Shown here piece by piece: positions 10,148 to 20,227 of a stretch of DNA of 64,000 nucleotides. The position numbers and the translations under genes were made by a program. The first letter of the stretch is position 1. Each line of letters opens with the position of its first letter. The notes below the pieces were generated by a model. The model made no database searches. It was not told the origin of the DNA and saw only the letters and a list, made by a program, of their open reading frames with translations. The DNA lies in assembly GCA_029776255.1 (NCBI GenBank), contig JAKOTN010000026.1, positions 179,024 through 243,023 on the forward strand. Reading direction: 5' to 3'. The DNA is from Pseudomonadota bacterium (GTDB lineage Bacteria > Pseudomonadota > Gammaproteobacteria > Burkholderiales > Rhodocyclaceae).

Positions 10148-10257
10148 TCGACATTCCCCCGCGAATAGCCGCCGTCCGCGTCTTTGACGCCAGCCCTTGC
10201 CCGGACCGGCGCATCGGCGTTACATTAGCATTTTATGATCAATGAAGGTCGCCACCG

Positions 10258-10623
10258 ATGAGTAAATCCTTTACCACGATAACACACGATGTCTCCAAGG
10301 CGCTGGGCACCCTGCGCACTGAAATTCCAGAGACGATGCAAAGTTTTAACGCCATGGGCAAGGCGGCGCTGGCGCCTGGCGTCCTGTCGGCGCTGGACAA
10401 GGAACTGATCGCGCTGGCGATCGGCGTCAGCAGCCGTTGCGACGCGTGCGTCGGTTTTCACATCAAGGCGCTGGTTCGTCTGGGGGTCAGCCGCGAGCAA
10501 TTGATGGAAACCCTGGCGGTGTGTACGTACATGGGGGGTGGCCCGTCGCTGATGTACGCCGCCGAGGCGGTACGGGCCTACGAGGAATTCACCGCCGGCA
10601 AGCCGGCGGCGCCGAGCGCCTGA
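10258..10623 (+). CDS. Carboxymuconolactone decarboxylase / AhpD-family protein
   Basis: 121-aa AhpD-like protein. It contains the redox motif CDAC (Cys61, Cys64) followed by His68, the CxxC-x3-H arrangement of alkylhydroperoxidase-like members, and the MGGGPSLMYAAEAV helix typical of the family. It probably acts as a cytoplasmic thiol-dependent peroxidase or disulfide reductase; the true substrate cannot be read from sequence. A GAAGG ribosome-binding site lies about 10 bases before the ATG and a weak -10 (TATGAT, 10234-10239) upstream. It converges on grxD. Confidence 0.85.
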   Translation: MSKSFTTITHDVSKALGTLRTEIPETMQSFNAMGKAALAPGVLSALDKELIALAIGVSSRCDACVGFHIKALVRLGVSREQLMETLAVCTYMGGGPSLMYAAEAVRAYEEFTAGKPAAPSA

Positions 10624-10638
10624 GTCGTCCGTGTCGCG

Positions 10639-10968
10639 TCAGAGGCTGCTTGAATCAACCAAATCCTGTAGCAGCGTCTGCAGTTCGCCGGCGGCATACA
10701 TTTCGCGCAGGATGTCGCAACCGCCGATGAACTCGCCGCGCACGTAAAGCTGCGGAATGGTCGGCCAGTTGGCGTATTCCTTGATGCCATTGCGAATCGC
10801 CGGGTTTTCCAGAACGTTGACACTCAGATAATTGCGCAGGCCGCAGGCTTTCAGAATCTGCACCGTCGTCGCGGAAAATCCGCACTGTGGAAATTGCGGC
10901 GTGCCCTTCATGTACAGGACCACCGGGTTGCCGGCAACCTGCTCCTTGATCAGTTGTTGTACGTCCAT
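10639..10968 (-). CDS. grxD: Monothiol glutaredoxin GrxD (iron-sulfur cluster carrier)
   Basis: 109-aa monothiol glutaredoxin with the CGFS active site (Cys29) and the glutathione-binding segments WPTIPQLYV and GGCDI. CGFS glutaredoxins bind a glutathione-ligated [2Fe-2S] cluster and deliver it to apo-proteins together with BolA. The ATG at 10968 is preferred to the upstream start at 11004 because a GAGG box lies just before it and the family starts at this point. It is last in the hemA-prfA-prmC-grxD order, 71 bases after prmC. Confidence 0.95.
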   Translation of the reverse strand: MDVQQLIKEQVAGNPVVLYMKGTPQFPQCGFSATTVQILKACGLRNYLSVNVLENPAIRNGIKEYANWPTIPQLYVRGEFIGGCDILREMYAAGELQTLLQDLVDSSSL

Positions 10969-11039
10969 TGTCACGCCTCGTCCGCTATTAGTTGATAAAA
11001 ACAATCAACAACCAGTCTACCGGCTAGCAGCGACCACCG

Positions 11040-11903
11040 TCAACGCGAGCGGCCACCGCTGACTCTTTCAATGCCGCCAAGGTCGCGCCAGGAAGCGATC
11101 TCGACAAGGCCGTGCGCGCGCAGCAGCTCGCGCACGGCATCCGCCTGATCGTAGCCGTGCTCCAGGAGCAGCCAGCCGCCCGGCGCCAGGTGCTCGCCGC
11201 TGTCGGCGACGATCGCCTGGATGCAGGCCAGCCCGTCACCGCCGGGCTGGCCGTCGGTAAGCGCCATCCGCGGTTCGTACGGCAAGCCGTCGCCTCGCAG
11301 ATGCGGGTCGCCGTCGGCGACATAGGGCGGGTTGGCGACGATCAGGTCGAAACGGGCGTCTCCCAAGGGGAGATACCAGTCGCCCTGGCAAAAGCGCACG
11401 GCCACGCCGTGGCGAGCGGCGTTGGCGCGAGCGACATCGAGCGCGGCGGGAGACAGGTCCACCGCCGTCACCGTCGCCTGCGGGCAGTGTCGCGCCAGCG
11501 TGATCGCCAAAATCCCGGAACCGGTGCCGAGATCGACGATCCGTGGCGCCGGCACGGCCGGTAAGCGTTCGAGCGCCAATTCGACCAGGCGTTCGGTTTC
11601 CGGGCGCGGAATCAGCACGTCCGGCGTGACGGCGAATTCCAGGCCGTGGAACCCTGCCGATCTCAGCAGATAGGCCAGAGGCTCGCCCCGAGCGCGGCGC
11701 GCGACCAACGCCGCCAGTTCGCCGGTTTGCGCGGCCGACAGCAGGCGCTCTGGATGCGCCAGCAGTTCGGCGTGCGTGCACGCCGCGACATGCTCGACGA
11801 GCAAACGGGCGTCCAGGCGGTCGATGCGCTGTCGCGCGGCGCGCCATGCGTCGCCGATGCCGGCCGGCATCGCTTCAGCAATGGCGGGCGTCGTCGGCCT
11901 CAT
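11040..11903 (-). CDS. prmC: Release-factor glutamine methyltransferase PrmC
   Basis: 287-aa SAM-dependent methyltransferase that methylates the glutamine of the GGQ motif in release factors. Visible motifs are [11 protein letters not shown], the SAM-binding [14 protein letters not shown] and the amide-binding NPPY near residue 190. It overlaps the stop of prfA by 4 bases (11900-11903), so enzyme and substrate are translationally coupled, the usual arrangement. Confidence 0.97.
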   Translation of the reverse strand: MRPTTPAIAEAMPAGIGDAWRAARQRIDRLDARLLVEHVAACTHAELLAHPERLLSAAQTGELAALVARRARGEPLAYLLRSAGFHGLEFAVTPDVLIPRPETERLVELALERLPAVPAPRIVDLGTGSGILAITLARHCPQATVTAVDLSPAALDVARANAARHGVAVRFCQGDWYLPLGDARFDLIVANPPYVADGDPHLRGDGLPYEPRMALTDGQPGGDGLACIQAIVADSGEHLAPGGWLLLEHGYDQADAVRELLRAHGLVEIASWRDLGGIERVSGGRSR

Positions 11904-12982
11904 TCGCTCTCGGCAAGCAGCGCCAGCAAATCGGACTGATGTTCGTTGCTCAGCGCGCCGATCAGCTCGTCCAGATCACCGTCCATGATCGCGTCGATCT
12001 TGTACAGCGTGAGATTGATGCGGTGATCGGTAACCCGCCCTTGCGGGAAGTTGTAGGTGCGGATGCGCTCGGAGCGGTCGCCGCTGCCGATCAGATTGCG
12101 GCGTTCCGAGGCGATGCTGGCATGCTGTTCGCGCTCCTGCATGTCGCGGATGCGCGCCACCAGCACCGACATGGCTTGCGCCTTGTTCTTGTGCTGCGAG
12201 CGGTCGTCCTGGCATTCGACGACGATACCGGTCGGTAGATGGGTGATCCGGACGGCGGAGTCGGTTTTATTGATGTGTTGCCCACCGGCGCCGGACGCGC
12301 GATAGGTGTCGATGCGAATTTCGGCGGGATTGATTTGCACGTCCTCCAGCGCGTCGGCCTCGGGCATCACGGCGACCGTGCAGGCGGAGGTGTGGATGCG
12401 GCCTTGCGTCTCCGTTTCCGGCACGCGCTGCACGCGATGGCCGCCGGATTCGAACTTCAAGCGCGCATAAACACCTTGTCCGGCGATGCGGGCGATCACC
12501 TCCCTGTAACCGCCGAGGTCGGAAACGCTGGCCGAAATCACCTCGATCTGCCAGCGCCGCCGCTCGGCATAACGGGCGTACATGCGAAAGAGGTTGCCGG
12601 CGAACAGCGCCGATTCGTCGCCGCCGGTGCCGGCACGGATTTCGAGGAAAACGTTGCGCTCATCGTTGGTATCTTTAGGCAGCAACAGTTTTTGCAACTC
12701 GCTTTCGATTCGCGGCAGTTGCTCCTTGCCGGCGACGACTTCGAGTTCGGCCAACTCCCGTAATTCCGGATCGGCGAGCATCTCCACGGCTATCGCCAGA
12801 TCGGACTCGGTTTGCCGCCAGGTTTGATAAAGCGCAACCACCGGGCTGAGTTCGGCGTGTTCGCAGGACAGTTTGCGATAACCGTCGATGTCGCGGGTGG
12901 CTTCGCCGCTGGCCAGCATGCGGTCCAGTTCTTCGAGACGCCCGCTGAGGTGTTCCAGTTTGTCGCGGATGCTTTGTTTCAT
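11900..12982 (-). CDS. prfA: Peptide chain release factor 1
   Basis: 360-aa RF1, terminating translation at UAA and UAG. The GGQ motif is in [14 protein letters not shown] near residue 235. The codon-recognition tripeptide reads PET (in [15 protein letters not shown]), where E. coli has PAT, still matching the PxT rule of RF1. It lies 75 bases downstream of hemA and overlaps prmC. Confidence 0.98.
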   Translation of the reverse strand: MKQSIRDKLEHLSGRLEELDRMLASGEATRDIDGYRKLSCEHAELSPVVALYQTWRQTESDLAIAVEMLADPELRELAELEVVAGKEQLPRIESELQKLLLPKDTNDERNVFLEIRAGTGGDESALFAGNLFRMYARYAERRRWQIEVISASVSDLGGYREVIARIAGQGVYARLKFESGGHRVQRVPETETQGRIHTSACTVAVMPEADALEDVQINPAEIRIDTYRASGAGGQHINKTDSAVRITHLPTGIVVECQDDRSQHKNKAQAMSVLVARIRDMQEREQHASIASERRNLIGSGDRSERIRTYNFPQGRVTDHRINLTLYKIDAIMDGDLDELIGALSNEHQSDLLALLAESE

Positions 12983-13057
12983 GAGGAAATCTATTCAAGG
13001 TTCAGGCGGATGCCGTCACGACGCGTCGGCAAGTGGCCGAGACGGCGAGGCGAACGA

Positions 13058-14320
13058 CTATTCGCCGAGGTGAGAATCGGAATGGAGATGAAACAGGTGT
13101 TCCACCAGGGACTGCAATTCGTTCCGGTCGCCGTCGGCCTGACTCAGCGCCTGCGTCGGCGCGTGCAGGAATTTGTTGGTCAAGCGATGCGAAAAGTGCG
13201 CCAGCACCCTCGCGGGATCGTCTCCCCTGGCCAGACGCTTGAGTGCGTGTTCCATTTCATGTCGGCGCACCCGCTCCGCCGCGTCGCGTAGCGAACGAAT
13301 CACCGGCACTGTACCACGCGTCACCAGCCAGTGCAGGAAAGCGTCCACCCGCGCGGCGATGATCGCCTCGGCATCCAGAACCGCGGCCTGCCGAGACTCG
13401 AGACCCGATTCGACGACTTGCGCGAGGTCATCGACGGTGTAGAGAAAAATATCGTCCATTTCGCCGACTTCGACTTCGATGTCGCGTGGGACGGCCAGAT
13501 CGACCATGAACACCGGCCGATGTCGACGCGCCTTGATCGCGCGCTCGACCATGCCCAAACCCACGATCGGCAAGGGGCTGGCGGTACAGGAAACCACGAT
13601 ATCGAATTGCGCCAGGCGCTCGCCGATTTCCTCCAGGCGGATCGCCGTGCCGCCGAGGCTCGCCGCCAGCGCCAAGCCTCGCTCGACGGTGCGGTTGGCG
13701 ATGACGACCTGCCGGGGATGCTGCGCGTAAAAATGCTTGGCGCACAATTCGACCATTTCGCCGGCGCCGATGAACAGGATGCGCTGATCGCCGATGCGCT
13801 CGAAAATCCGTTCAGCCAGCCGAACGGCGGCGGCGGCCATGGAAACGCTATTGGCGCCAATCGCCGTTGTCGAGCGAACCTCCTTGGCGACGGCGAAAGC
13901 GCTCTGGAACAGCTTGTGCAGCGTGGTGCCGAGCGTGCCGGCCTCGTCGGCGACTCGCGCCGCCTCTTTCATCTGACCGAGAATCTGCGGCTCGCCGAGG
14001 ACCATCGAGTCGAGACCGCTGGCGACTCGAAACGCATGGCGAATGGCCTCGCGCTCCGGGTAGGCGTAAAGATACGGCTCGATGTCGCGATGCCCCAGGC
14101 GATGGTATGCCGCCAGCCACTGGGTCGCGGACTCTGGGCGATCGGTGTTGAGGTACACCTCGGTGCGATTGCAGGTCGACAAAATAGCCGCTTCGCGAAC
14201 CGGCTGGCTGCGCGTCAGGTCGGTCAGGGCCAGACGTAGCCGGTCGGCCTGAAAAGCGAGCTGTTCGCGAACCGCGAGTGGCGCGGTATGGTGGTTGATA
14301 CCGAGGGTGAACAGCGCCAT
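13058..14320 (-). CDS. hemA: Glutamyl-tRNA reductase
   Basis: 420-aa enzyme reducing glutamyl-tRNA to glutamate-1-semialdehyde, the first committed step of C5-pathway haem synthesis. It starts [14 protein letters not shown], the catalytic cysteine is in STCNRTEVY (about residue 50), an NADPH-binding segment contains FIGAGEM, and the C-terminal dimerisation helices follow. First gene of the hemA-prfA-prmC-grxD block, with its own predicted extended -10 promoter. Confidence 0.98.
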   Translation of the reverse strand: MALFTLGINHHTAPLAVREQLAFQADRLRLALTDLTRSQPVREAAILSTCNRTEVYLNTDRPESATQWLAAYHRLGHRDIEPYLYAYPEREAIRHAFRVASGLDSMVLGEPQILGQMKEAARVADEAGTLGTTLHKLFQSAFAVAKEVRSTTAIGANSVSMAAAAVRLAERIFERIGDQRILFIGAGEMVELCAKHFYAQHPRQVVIANRTVERGLALAASLGGTAIRLEEIGERLAQFDIVVSCTASPLPIVGLGMVERAIKARRHRPVFMVDLAVPRDIEVEVGEMDDIFLYTVDDLAQVVESGLESRQAAVLDAEAIIAARVDAFLHWLVTRGTVPVIRSLRDAAERVRRHEMEHALKRLARGDDPARVLAHFSHRLTNKFLHAPTQALSQADGDRNELQSLVEHLFHLHSDSHLGE

Positions 14321-14365
14321 TCTTGGAGCAGCGGCGGGGCCGAAAGGGGGAGGATCAGGGAAACG

Positions 14366-14374
14366 ATTATATCA
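14366..14374 (-). promoter_or_regulatory. Extended -10 promoter of hemA
   Basis: The minus strand reads TGATATAAT, a perfect extended -10 (TGn plus TATAAT), placing the start site near 14358 and a leader of about 38 bases before the hemA ATG. A TTGCCA at 14394-14399 is too far (22-base spacer) to act as a normal -35, but extended -10 promoters do not need one. Confidence 0.6.
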
Positions 14375-14423
14375 CCCGCCCCCGGGCCACTTCTGGCAAG
14401 GCAATTCACCGCCGACTGGCGGG

Positions 14424-17285
14424 TCATGACACATCGGGCTGGGGCTTGCCGACAAAATAGCCTTGCGCGTAATCGACGCCAAAATCACGGATCATGTTCA
14501 AGGCGCTTTCGTCTTCGACGAATTCGGCGACGGTTTGCTTGCCGAAGCCGCGCGCCACTTCCGCCAGCGCACGCACGAAGACCTGGTCGTCCGGGCTGTC
14601 GACCAGGGTACGCACGAAAGAGCCGTCGATCTTGACGTAGTCGACGGGCAATTGCTTGACGTAACTGAACGACGAAAAGCCGACGCCGAAGTCGTCCAGG
14701 GAAAAGACACAACCGAGTTCGCGCACCGCGTTCATGAACGTTCGCGCGGCGGAGAAGTCTGAAACAGCGGCGGTTTCGGTGATCTCGAAAATCACGGCGC
14801 TTGGCAACAGGGGATCGCGGGCCAGTTCTTCCCTGATGAAGGACAACAGCCGTGGATCATTGATGCTGACCGCCGAAAGATTGATCGAGAACTTGTAGTG
14901 CTTGCCGGCGGCGAACAACTCCTGCATCTTGCTGAAAACCTGCTGGATCACGCAACGGTCGATTTCGCGGATCAGGCCGCTGTTTTCCGCCACGTCCATG
15001 AACAAGCCCGGGGGAATCACCGTGCCATCCGCTGTTTGCATGCGTACCAGTGCCTCGTAATGGCTCACCCGTTGCGCACGAATATCGAGAATCGGCTGGT
15101 AGTAGGGAACCAAGCCACCGTCCATCAACGCACTGGTGATCATCTCTTCCCAATACAAACGGCTCTGCATTTTCTCCTGCACGCCTTCACCGTCGGAATA
15201 GAGATGCCAACTCGCGCCGCCGGTGGACTTCGCCTGATACATGGCGATATCCGCATTGGCCAACATTTGCTTGACATCCATCCGGGTGTCGGAAAACACG
15301 ACGATCCCGATACTGGCGGAAACGCGGTGGTTGGTACCGAAATCCGGAAATTTGATCTCGGCCAAACGACGGTTGATCGTTTCGGCGATCGCGACGGCGC
15401 CATCGCGATCGCAGTCGCGCAACAAGACGCCCAGCTCGTCTCCTCCCAGCCGGCCCAGCAAGTCGGACGGTTGAACCACCCGACCCACCTCGTCGGCCAC
15501 GATCCGCAACAAGGCATCGCCAGCCTGGTGTCCGCTGAGGTCATTGACGTATTTGAAGCCGTCCAGATCAAGATACAGCAGAGCGCCGCTTTGCCGCAGT
15601 TGGCGCGCATTGGACAATGCCTGATGTAATTCGTGCTGAAAATGCTGGCGGTTGATCAGGCCCGTCAGCGGATCGTGCTCGGCGAGATAGCTGATATGCG
15701 ACTCGGCGCGCTTGCGCTCGGTATGATCGATGCCGACGGACAAAATGACCAAGGCGTCGTCCGCCCGCCCGGAAAGTCGGGAATGATTCCAGGTGATTTC
15801 GTACGTCTGGCCGTTGGCGCCGACCAGAATCGACTCCAGTTGGGTATGTTGCCGGCTGCCGACCGCAATTCCGCGCAAAGCCAATTGCATGGACGCCCGC
15901 GACTGTACATCCGGCCCGACGAGTTCGAAGAAACGCTTGCCGAGCAGATCGTCGTTGCCCCAACCGGAAAGCAGCCGGCCATAGCGATTCAGCGTCAGGA
16001 TTCTCCCATCGACATTTTGCGTCAAGATAATCACCTGCGCGGTGTCGAGCAGGTTTTGTCTGAAGTCGCGCTCCACCGAAATGCGGCTGAGCATGCTTCC
16101 CATTTCAGCCGCATGCTCGGCAACACCTTTTTCCAGCGCCTCCAAACGGTACGACAGCGCAATGGCCGCCTCGTCGAGGCTGTCGAGTTCGTCGTCAAGC
16201 AGATGCCGCGAACGCGGAGCGATTTCCTGTCGCGCCTCGGCAAAGGCGCCACGACCAAGCAGGGGAATAGCACGCCCGGCGCGGGTCATCCGCCGCAAGG
16301 GGCCGTTGACCAGCAGACCCAGCAATCCCAGCGAAAGCAGCGATGCCAGCAACTCACCCAACAAACGATTCCAGACCGCGGTTCGGATGTCGGCGAGCGC
16401 CTGGGTCAAATCGTCGATGACCACCAATAACGCCGGCGAAGAGTTGACGTCGGTGTCATTCAGCGCCAAGAACGACAATTCGTAATCCCGGCCCTCGTGG
16501 GTCAACGAAGTCCACGCCCGGCCGCTGGGCATGCGCGGTATCGCGGTCAGTGTCTGGAGTAGCGGCAGATTGCGGTCGGCATTACTCAAGGCCACCACTT
16601 GCAGACCGACAACCGGCAGAAGATTCTTGCCCTCCTGGCTTGCCGTTGGCGTGAGAACCCCCAGATTGCTACCCGACAATCGATTGAAGGAGACCACCAG
16701 ATCGGCCAAAGAACTGCTCAACACCACCGCGCCAGCCACTTTACCGGCGGACAGGATTGGAGCGGCGGCGAACTGTGAACAAACCTCCCGACAGTTGGTC
16801 CAGTAAATGGCGCGTTCGTTGGCGATGACCGCCCGCACATTCGTTTCTTGATTTTCGACGGCCAGAACGTTGGTGCTCCAGGTACCGATCGGAGGACCGA
16901 CGCTGGGGTAAATCTGAAGAGAGTCGACACCCAGGTCGAGCTGGAGTACCGACCAATAGCTGTCGAAAAGTTGCTGCAGCACCATGTGGCCGGATTTGTT
17001 GGACATCATCCGGGGGTCGAATGCATCCAGGGCTGCCAATACGCCTGCCAGCGCCTGTAGATGCAGACCAAAATCGGTACGCAACGACAAGGCCTCGCCG
17101 ACCAAGCGTTCGCGGGTTGCCGCGCGTTGCGCATCGAAGCGAGAGCGCAAATCGTTGAAATGCAGCCACGACAACGCCCCATTGACGGAAAGCATGACCA
17201 AGCCGAGGGCCAACATGACTTTCCACTTGAGACTCAAAAAATGGATGCCGCGACGCACACTGGGCGAACTGGGAATATCCGGCAT
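14424..17285 (-). CDS. Membrane sensor PAS-GGDEF-EAL protein (cyclic di-GMP turnover)
   Basis: 953 aa. TM helix 1 is at about 21-40, followed by a periplasmic sensor region to about 300, TM helix 2 (about 307-327), a HAMP-like linker, PAS at about 430-540, GGDEF at about 560-720 and EAL at about 735-953. The GGDEF signature reads GGDEL (about residue 615), and the inhibitory RxxD site is QPSD, so product inhibition is probably lost. The EAL half keeps EALVRM, NLSAV, EITET, the DDFGVG pair, KIDGSFV and VAEFVE, so phosphodiesterase activity looks intact. ATG at 17285 is chosen because upstream sequence is low complexity. It follows the porin gene by 22 bases and is last in a three-gene operon. 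Confidence 0.9.
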   Translation of the reverse strand: MPDIPSSPSVRRGIHFLSLKWKVMLALGLVMLSVNGALSWLHFNDLRSRFDAQRAATRERLVGEALSLRTDFGLHLQALAGVLAALDAFDPRMMSNKSGHMVLQQLFDSYWSVLQLDLGVDSLQIYPSVGPPIGTWSTNVLAVENQETNVRAVIANERAIYWTNCREVCSQFAAAPILSAGKVAGAVVLSSSLADLVVSFNRLSGSNLGVLTPTASQEGKNLLPVVGLQVVALSNADRNLPLLQTLTAIPRMPSGRAWTSLTHEGRDYELSFLALNDTDVNSSPALLVVIDDLTQALADIRTAVWNRLLGELLASLLSLGLLGLLVNGPLRRMTRAGRAIPLLGRGAFAEARQEIAPRSRHLLDDELDSLDEAAIALSYRLEALEKGVAEHAAEMGSMLSRISVERDFRQNLLDTAQVIILTQNVDGRILTLNRYGRLLSGWGNDDLLGKRFFELVGPDVQSRASMQLALRGIAVGSRQHTQLESILVGANGQTYEITWNHSRLSGRADDALVILSVGIDHTERKRAESHISYLAEHDPLTGLINRQHFQHELHQALSNARQLRQSGALLYLDLDGFKYVNDLSGHQAGDALLRIVADEVGRVVQPSDLLGRLGGDELGVLLRDCDRDGAVAIAETINRRLAEIKFPDFGTNHRVSASIGIVVFSDTRMDVKQMLANADIAMYQAKSTGGASWHLYSDGEGVQEKMQSRLYWEEMITSALMDGGLVPYYQPILDIRAQRVSHYEALVRMQTADGTVIPPGLFMDVAENSGLIREIDRCVIQQVFSKMQELFAAGKHYKFSINLSAVSINDPRLLSFIREELARDPLLPSAVIFEITETAAVSDFSAARTFMNAVRELGCVFSLDDFGVGFSSFSYVKQLPVDYVKIDGSFVRTLVDSPDDQVFVRALAEVARGFGKQTVAEFVEDESALNMIRDFGVDYAQGYFVGKPQPDVS

Positions 17286-17307
17286 CGGAGAAAATGGGTG
17301 CTGACGA

Positions 17308-18519
17308 CTAGAAGCGGAAGGAGCCGAGCAGCATGAACAAATTCCACTTCTGCCGCAAAGCCAACGGATTCGGATTGTCTTGCGCGGGCAGGAAGCCGGC
17401 ACCATCCACGCGATGCGCCTCCGCTCGCAGCATGAATGCTGGCGTCACGTCGAAACGGACACCGGTTGTCCAGTCCTTGGCGAAACGGGTGAAGGCCGGA
17501 ACCCTGGTGGCGGCCGCGAAATCCCGGCCGTTGCGATCGCTTCTATCCGCATAGTACGCATCGTAGCGAAGCAGTGCTTCCCAGCGCGGAGCCAGTTGAT
17601 AGGTCCCTTGCAAATAATAGCTTTCCCCGTCGGCGCGACCGTTGTAGAAAAACGGCCCGAAATCGCGGGCCGATGTCCTGCGCACGGCGTATTCCCCCGT
17701 CAAGCTCCACTTCTCCGCGTTGTACTGGGCAGAAAAAACGACTGGCGTCAGCCCGAGCCTGCCGGCACGAAGGCTGTCGCCCGCACCGGGTTTATAGCGA
17801 AGATCGAGGCGAGCGGCCGTGAGACTCACGCGATATTTGCCACCGGCCTCTTCGTAGAGAAGTTGGAAATTGGACGCCAGATCCGATTCCAGCCGTCCCG
17901 GACGGTTCAAGCCGACCAAGGCCACTCGTGCCGACTCGGTATCGGCGTGCGGCAACCCCAAGGCAAAGCTGGCGGATAGCAATCCACCGCCGCCGTAGTT
18001 CTCGACGTAAATCTCGCCGCCATCCGCTGAAACGGTCAAATTTCGCGTGCGTTCGAAATAAATCGATTGCGGGAGAATGACGCTTGGCCTCGTGAAAGGC
18101 ACGTCGCGAGTCTTGTTGTACAAACCGTAGGACGTCTTGACGCGTCCAAACCGCACTCCGCCACGTCCGCTTTCGCTTGAGTAAGGCGTCCAATCGACCA
18201 ATCCGTAATCCAGTCGCAGATCTCCGTCGTCGGTCCCCCCGGCGCGGTGCGACAGGAGTTCAGCCGACAACTGCACTTCGGGCGTTGCACGCCAGGAGGC
18301 ATTGACGCCGATTTCCCGAAAATCGGTGCTGAATCGGTCCTTGCTTCGGCCAAGAAAATTGTTATCGTCAGTGTTGATCAGGCTTTGCATCAAAAAACCA
18401 TGCACCTGCAAATCACCATCGAACAAATCCAGCGCACGCGCCAGCGTCGTCGTCAATGAAAGCGCGCCGATCAAGGCGACGGTTACCGCACTTTTAGCGA
18501 ATCCGGAGTACGCGTACAT
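17308..18519 (-). CDS. Outer-membrane porin-like beta-barrel protein
   Basis: 403 aa with a signal peptide (cleavage near ARA/LDLFDG) and alternating amphipathic strands throughout, ending in the C-terminal phenylalanine (GSFRF) typical of barrels inserted by BAM. It resembles small porin-like proteins found beside PstS-like and GGDEF genes. No transport specificity can be read. Its start lies inside the last 26 bases of the upstream PstS-like gene, and the GGDEF-EAL gene begins 22 bases after its stop, so the three form one transcript. Confidence 0.8.
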   Translation of the reverse strand: MYAYSGFAKSAVTVALIGALSLTTTLARALDLFDGDLQVHGFLMQSLINTDDNNFLGRSKDRFSTDFREIGVNASWRATPEVQLSAELLSHRAGGTDDGDLRLDYGLVDWTPYSSESGRGGVRFGRVKTSYGLYNKTRDVPFTRPSVILPQSIYFERTRNLTVSADGGEIYVENYGGGGLLSASFALGLPHADTESARVALVGLNRPGRLESDLASNFQLLYEEAGGKYRVSLTAARLDLRYKPGAGDSLRAGRLGLTPVVFSAQYNAEKWSLTGEYAVRRTSARDFGPFFYNGRADGESYYLQGTYQLAPRWEALLRYDAYYADRSDRNGRDFAAATRVPAFTRFAKDWTTGVRFDVTPAFMLRAEAHRVDGAGFLPAQDNPNPLALRQKWNLFMLLGSFRF

Positions 18520-18964
18520 TCTGATTCACCTCATTGGCCTTGACGTAACCCATTGCCCCGGGAGTGGTAGCCACGCGGACCAGTATCTCCTGCGTCGACC
18601 CGAGTTGCTCGGGATATTGCCCTTGCCCCGAAAAGACCTGTCGGTCCCACGCCATGCGTAGCTGGTGAGGAAAAACTTGCAGGATCGTTTTACTGAAGGT
18701 TGCATGTTCCGGCGCGTCGTCGCGCAAGACGAAAACCCTGACCGGTGTGTCGGCCGGCCATTTGTGCAACAACATGCCAAAAATGGCGCGCAACGACTCC
18801 CGCGGAATCGCGTCCCGGCTCGTTCCGGGATGAGCGATCACAACCATCGGAACCTCGTCGTTCTGAGCCTGCGCCACATTACACAGCAAGCAAGCCGCAA
18901 ACACCCGCACCGCGCAGGAGCGCAACAAGGAAACAACGTATTTAATAAGGAGATTCGTTTGCAT
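18494..18964 (-). CDS. PstS-like periplasmic substrate-binding protein
   Basis: 156-aa protein with a signal peptide (cleavage near AQA/QNDEVP) and a short periplasmic-binding domain. Segments such as ESLRAIFGMLLHKWPADTPV and the late PGAMGYV match the PstS-like family, which is often annotated as phosphate-binding but is much shorter than true PstS. The ATG at 18964 is used; the longer frame to 19081 adds a cysteine/arginine-rich stretch with no signal character. No pstCAB genes are nearby, so it more likely senses than transports. First gene of the operon, with a 20-bp tandem repeat upstream. Confidence 0.75.
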   Translation of the reverse strand: MQTNLLIKYVVSLLRSCAVRVFAACLLCNVAQAQNDEVPMVVIAHPGTSRDAIPRESLRAIFGMLLHKWPADTPVRVFVLRDDAPEHATFSKTILQVFPHQLRMAWDRQVFSGQGQYPEQLGSTQEILVRVATTPGAMGYVKANEVNQNVRVLRIR

Positions 18965-19000
18965 TTCCGCGTATCCTACCAGACAACGCGGTGAGAAAAA

Positions 19001-19040
19001 CACCCTTCGTCGGACGCACATACCCTTCGTCGGACGTATT
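19001..19040 (+). repeat. Tandem 20-bp repeat upstream of the PstS-like/porin/GGDEF-EAL operon
   Basis: Two adjacent 20-base units (19001-19020 and 19021-19040) share the 15-base core ACCCTTCGTCGGACG and match at 16 of 20 positions. The repeat ends 37 bases upstream of the first gene of the minus-strand operon. The period is two helical turns, so two identical protein contacts on one DNA face are possible. Confidence 0.6.
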
Positions 19041-19087
19041 GCGCTACTGCAAGCCAAACTTGTGCCGCGTAAGCGTTTCAACGCGCC

Positions 19088-20158
19088 TTAAATTCCCGAT
19101 CCGCCTTCTTCCAATACTGCCTCCGGCGTCGCGAACACACGCAACTGGCGTGGCTTCAGCCACACTTGCTGCCCTCTAACCAGCGCCAGTACCGTCGCTC
19201 GTTCACGAGAAAGCTCCGCTTCGATCAATTCGCTGGCATGCGCCAGTTCGATGCGTACGACTGGGCCGACCGCATGCACCTCCTGAACCGTCGCCTCCAG
19301 GCTACCGATCACCGGAAAACGCTCGATTTCGATATCGTGCGGTCGCACGAAGGCCATCGCCTCGCCACCCGGCGCCTCGCCGGCGGAGGCGCGACCGATG
19401 TCGGCCCACGTACCATGCACACGGCTATGGAAGACGTTGACGTTGCCGAGAAATTGATAGACAAACGGCGAGGCCGGGTTGGTATATACGGCGTCCGGCG
19501 AGCCGATCTGCTCGATTTTGCCGTGGTTCATCACCACCACGCGGTCGGCGACCTCCAAGGCCTCTTCCTGATCGTGGGTGACGAAAACACTGGAGATATG
19601 CATGTCGTCGTGCAAGCGACGCAGCCAACGACGCAGTTCCTTGCGAACCTTGGTATCCAGAGCGCCAAAGGGTTCATCGAGCAACAAGACCCGAGGTTCT
19701 ACCGCCAAGGCGCGCGCCAGAGCGATCCGCTGCCGTTGCCCACCGGAAAGTTGGGACGGATAGCGGTCGGACAGCCAGTCGAGCTGCACCAGCTGCAGCA
19801 ATTCATTGACCCGACGGCGAATATCGGCTTCCGTCGGCCGCAGCGCCCTGGGCTTGACGCGCAAGCCGAATGCGACGTTCTCGAACACCGACATATGTCT
19901 GAACAAGGCGTAGTGCTGGAAAACAAACCCGACATTGCGATCCCTGGCATGCAGGTGCGTGGCGTCCTCCCCGGCGAACAGTACCTGGCCGGAATCGGCG
20001 CTTTCCATGCCGGCGATGATCCGCAGCAAGGTCGTCTTGCCACAGCCCGATGGACCAAGCAGGGCCACCAACTCACCGGTCGGAATGTTCAGATTGATGT
20101 CATCGAGGGCAACGAAGTCGCCGAAACGTTTTCCGATGTTGCGGATTTCGATACTCAT
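19088..20158 (-). CDS. cysA: Sulfate/thiosulfate ABC transporter ATP-binding protein CysA
   Basis: 356-aa ABC ATPase driving sulfate and thiosulfate import. Walker A is GPSGCGKTT, the signature is LSGGQRQR, Walker B is LLLDEPF, and the switch histidine is in [12 protein letters not shown]. The C-terminal TOBE-like regulatory domain (about 240-350) is present. Last gene of sbp-cysT-cysW-cysA, 69 bases after cysW. Confidence 0.96.
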   Translation of the reverse strand: MSIEIRNIGKRFGDFVALDDINLNIPTGELVALLGPSGCGKTTLLRIIAGMESADSGQVLFAGEDATHLHARDRNVGFVFQHYALFRHMSVFENVAFGLRVKPRALRPTEADIRRRVNELLQLVQLDWLSDRYPSQLSGGQRQRIALARALAVEPRVLLLDEPFGALDTKVRKELRRWLRRLHDDMHISSVFVTHDQEEALEVADRVVVMNHGKIEQIGSPDAVYTNPASPFVYQFLGNVNVFHSRVHGTWADIGRASAGEAPGGEAMAFVRPHDIEIERFPVIGSLEATVQEVHAVGPVVRIELAHASELIEAELSRERATVLALVRGQQVWLKPRQLRVFATPEAVLEEGGSGI

Positions 20159-20227
20159 GACCAGATTCCCGGAAATTTCAGGGTGAACGGCGAAATAAAA
20201 AATGGGCTGCTTGGCGGCTGGAAAAAG

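Noticed and set aside
7031..10168. Very long plus-strand open frame (over 1000 codons) opposite valS
   Set aside because: It is the complement of a clear valS gene. Its protein is rich in Arg/Gly/Val/Asp with no domains, as expected from GC-rich antisense sequence.
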